A stretch of DNA of 5,976 nucleotides, taken from assembly GCA_035628055.1 (NCBI GenBank), contig DASPKO010000233.1:1-5976 (forward strand), read 5' to 3'. Position numbers and translations under genes: made by a program. The notes under the pieces were generated by a model. That model had not been told where the DNA came from and did no database searches. It saw only the letters and a list, made by a program, of their open reading frames with translations. This stretch comes from DASPKO01 sp035628055. GTDB taxonomy: Bacteria > Planctomycetota > Phycisphaerae > Phycisphaerales > UBA1924. Below are positions 4,814-5,976 of this stretch, piece after piece; the first letter of the stretch is position 1; each line of letters starts with the position of its first letter.

Positions 4814-5976
4814 CTAGGCGGCGCTGCGGGGCGCCGCGTCGCCGGCCGCGGGCGCGGGCTCGAGCTCGATGACGGCCTCGGCGCCGCCCCCCGCGGCGGG
4901 CGCGAGCCGGATCGAGCCCCCCATCAGCTCGATGAACCGCTTGGCCAGGGCGAGACCCAGGCCCTGCTGGCGGCCGGCGGGCTTGCTGCTGAAGAACGGG
5001 TCGAAGGCGTGATGGAGCACGGTGGGTGAGAGCCCCGGCCCGCGGTCGCGCACGACGAGGCGCGGGCCGGCGGTGGCGGGGGAGAGGTCCGCCGTGATGG
5101 TGACGCTTCCGGCGCGTCCGGCCATGGCCTCGAGGGCGTTGAGGATGACCTCGGCGAGAGCGCTGCGGAGGAGGGCGGCGTCGGCGTGGGCGCGCAGGCC
5201 CGGCGGCCCGTGCACCACCGCGGGCACGACGGCGGGGGCGGAGGCTTGGAGGCCGGGCGCGAGCGAGGCGCGCCGGCGGGCCTCGGCGAGTGCGGCCGTG
5301 GCGGTCTCGACCAGGTCGACGGGCGCGAATGCCGGGGCCGGGGGGACCGCGATGGAGTTGAGCCGGGCGACGAGGGAGTCGAGGCGGCCGGCGGCCTCGA
5401 CGATGGCCCGGGCGGCGGCCCGGGGCTGATCGCCCTCGGCGGCCCGGGCCAGCCACTGGGCGCGGGCGCTGATCACCGCCAGGGGGCTGTTCATCTCGTG
5501 GGCGGCGCCGGCGGTGAGCTCGCCCAGGCGTGCCATCGACTCGGCGTGGGCCAGGCGGCGCTGCGCGGCCCGCAGGGACTCGTTGTTGCGCGCCAGCTCG
5601 CGCGTGCGTTCCTCCAGGGCGGCGGCCAGGCGGCCCAGACGCCGGTTGGCGCGGAGCACCGAGTCCAGCAGAAGTTCCGGCTGGCCCGCGGAGCCGAGCC
5701 CGAGGTCGGCGCAGCGGGCCGCGAGCGCCTCGTGGAGCCTGGGCGTGAGGGCCTCGACGAGCTCGGCGTCCAGGCCCGCCGCCCGGCAGACCTCCGGGAG
5801 ATCGGGCGCGAGCGCGGCGTTGCCCGACCAGCCCAGGTGCAGCCGGCGGCAGAGGGAGTTGGCGGCGATCACGACCGCGGTGAGGCGGTGGGCCCGCGTC
5901 GGAGAGCCGCCGGGCAAGGCCGGGGCGGGAGTCGTGCCGTGCGTGGCGATCACCTCCGCGAGGTCGGGGGGCAGGT
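4814..5976 (-). CDS. HDOD-like/histidine kinase fusion (5' end outside window)
   Basis: The frame is open to the right edge, so the N-terminus is missing. A GTG at 5953 exists, but protein-like sequence continues beyond it (LPPDLAEVIATHG), so 5953 is probably internal. Counting from 5953: residues 20-85 look like the C-terminal end of an HDOD domain (HRLTAVVIAANSLCRRLHLG, then GLDAELVEALTPRLHEAL). Residues 95-138 form a coiled-coil linker. The HisKA H-box is LGELTAGAAHEMNSPLAV with phospho-acceptor His152. The ATPase domain has the N-box EVILNALEAM (Asn272), G1 VVRDRGPGLS (Asp303), F-box AFDPFFSSK and G2 QGLGLALAKRF, so all ATP-binding boxes are present and the kinase should be active. No membrane helix is visible and no receiver domain follows. 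It is likely a cytoplasmic sensor kinase of an NtrB/ZraS-like class with an HDOD input module. Its response regulator is not in the window. Confidence 0.88.
   Translation of the reverse strand, partial: LPPDLAEVIATHGTTPAPALPGGSPTRAHRLTAVVIAANSLCRRLHLGWSGNAALAPDLPEVCRAAGLDAELVEALTPRLHEALAARCADLGLGSAGQPELLLDSVLRANRRLGRLAAALEERTRELARNNESLRAAQRRLAHAESMARLGELTAGAAHEMNSPLAVISARAQWLARAAEGDQPRAAARAIVEAAGRLDSLVARLNSIAVPPAPAFAPVDLVETATAALAEARRRASLAPGLQASAPAVVPAVVHGPPGLRAHADAALLRSALAEVILNALEAMAGRAGSVTITADLSPATAGPRLVVRDRGPGLSPTVLHHAFDPFFSSKPAGRQQGLGLALAKRFIELMGGSIRLAPAAGGGAEAVIELEPAPAAGDAAPRSAA

Noticed and set aside
4041..5456. Long N-terminal extension of the nuoC frame (663 residues in total)
   Set aside because: The extra part is Arg/Pro/Ala-rich, lies opposite the lipoprotein gene and overlaps the kinase gene in another frame; NuoC homology begins only at the ATG at 4040.

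Overview
The window is about two thirds G+C and looks like a planctomycete chromosome, most likely near the Phycisphaerae. That placement is inferred from three things: a membrane protein ending in a CPxC...CPEC zinc ribbon, an HDOD-histidine kinase fusion, and very short RHS-core proteins carrying their own signal peptide. No rRNA, tRNA, CRISPR array, transposase or integrase was found.

Layout from left to right. (1) 1-265 (minus) is the 5' end of a secreted protein: signal peptide, RHS-associated core motif, and the beginning of a variable tail that leaves the window. (2) 266-634 has no gene but holds that gene's promoter and the non-coding half of a duplicated block. (3) 635-1709 (minus) is a secreted protein built of two related halves; its frame is broken by an apparent 2-base loss near 815. 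(4) 1772-2395 (minus) is a two-segment membrane protein with a C-terminal zinc ribbon. (5) 2392-3162 (minus) is the intact sister of gene 1: the same signal peptide and RHS core, but a different, cysteine-rich tail. (6) 3163-3464 is the non-coding half of the second copy of the duplicated block. (7) 3465-4040 (minus) is nuoC, subunit C of respiratory complex I. (8) 4041-4266 is a divergent intergenic region with GCCGTC repeats. (9) 4267-4764 (plus) is a small coiled-coil lipoprotein. (10) 4814-5976 (minus) is a histidine kinase preceded by an HDOD-like region, with its 5' end outside the window.

The most interesting part is 1-3445. Two blocks (53-573 and 2950-3445) share an upstream region, a putative promoter, a ribosome binding site, a signal peptide and an RHS core. 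They part company just after the DPxG motif, where RHS proteins classically switch from conserved core to variable C-terminal domain. In the complete copy the next gene overlaps by four bases (ATGA) and encodes a membrane protein whose large loop is predicted to face the compartment into which the RHS-core protein is exported; a third, secreted protein follows. This resembles a cassette with a constant front, a variable tip and partner genes, without the giant RHS barrel. A toxin or immunity role is inference only.

The cassette lies directly downstream of nuoC, where nuoD is often found, so nuoC appears separated from its usual partners on both sides.
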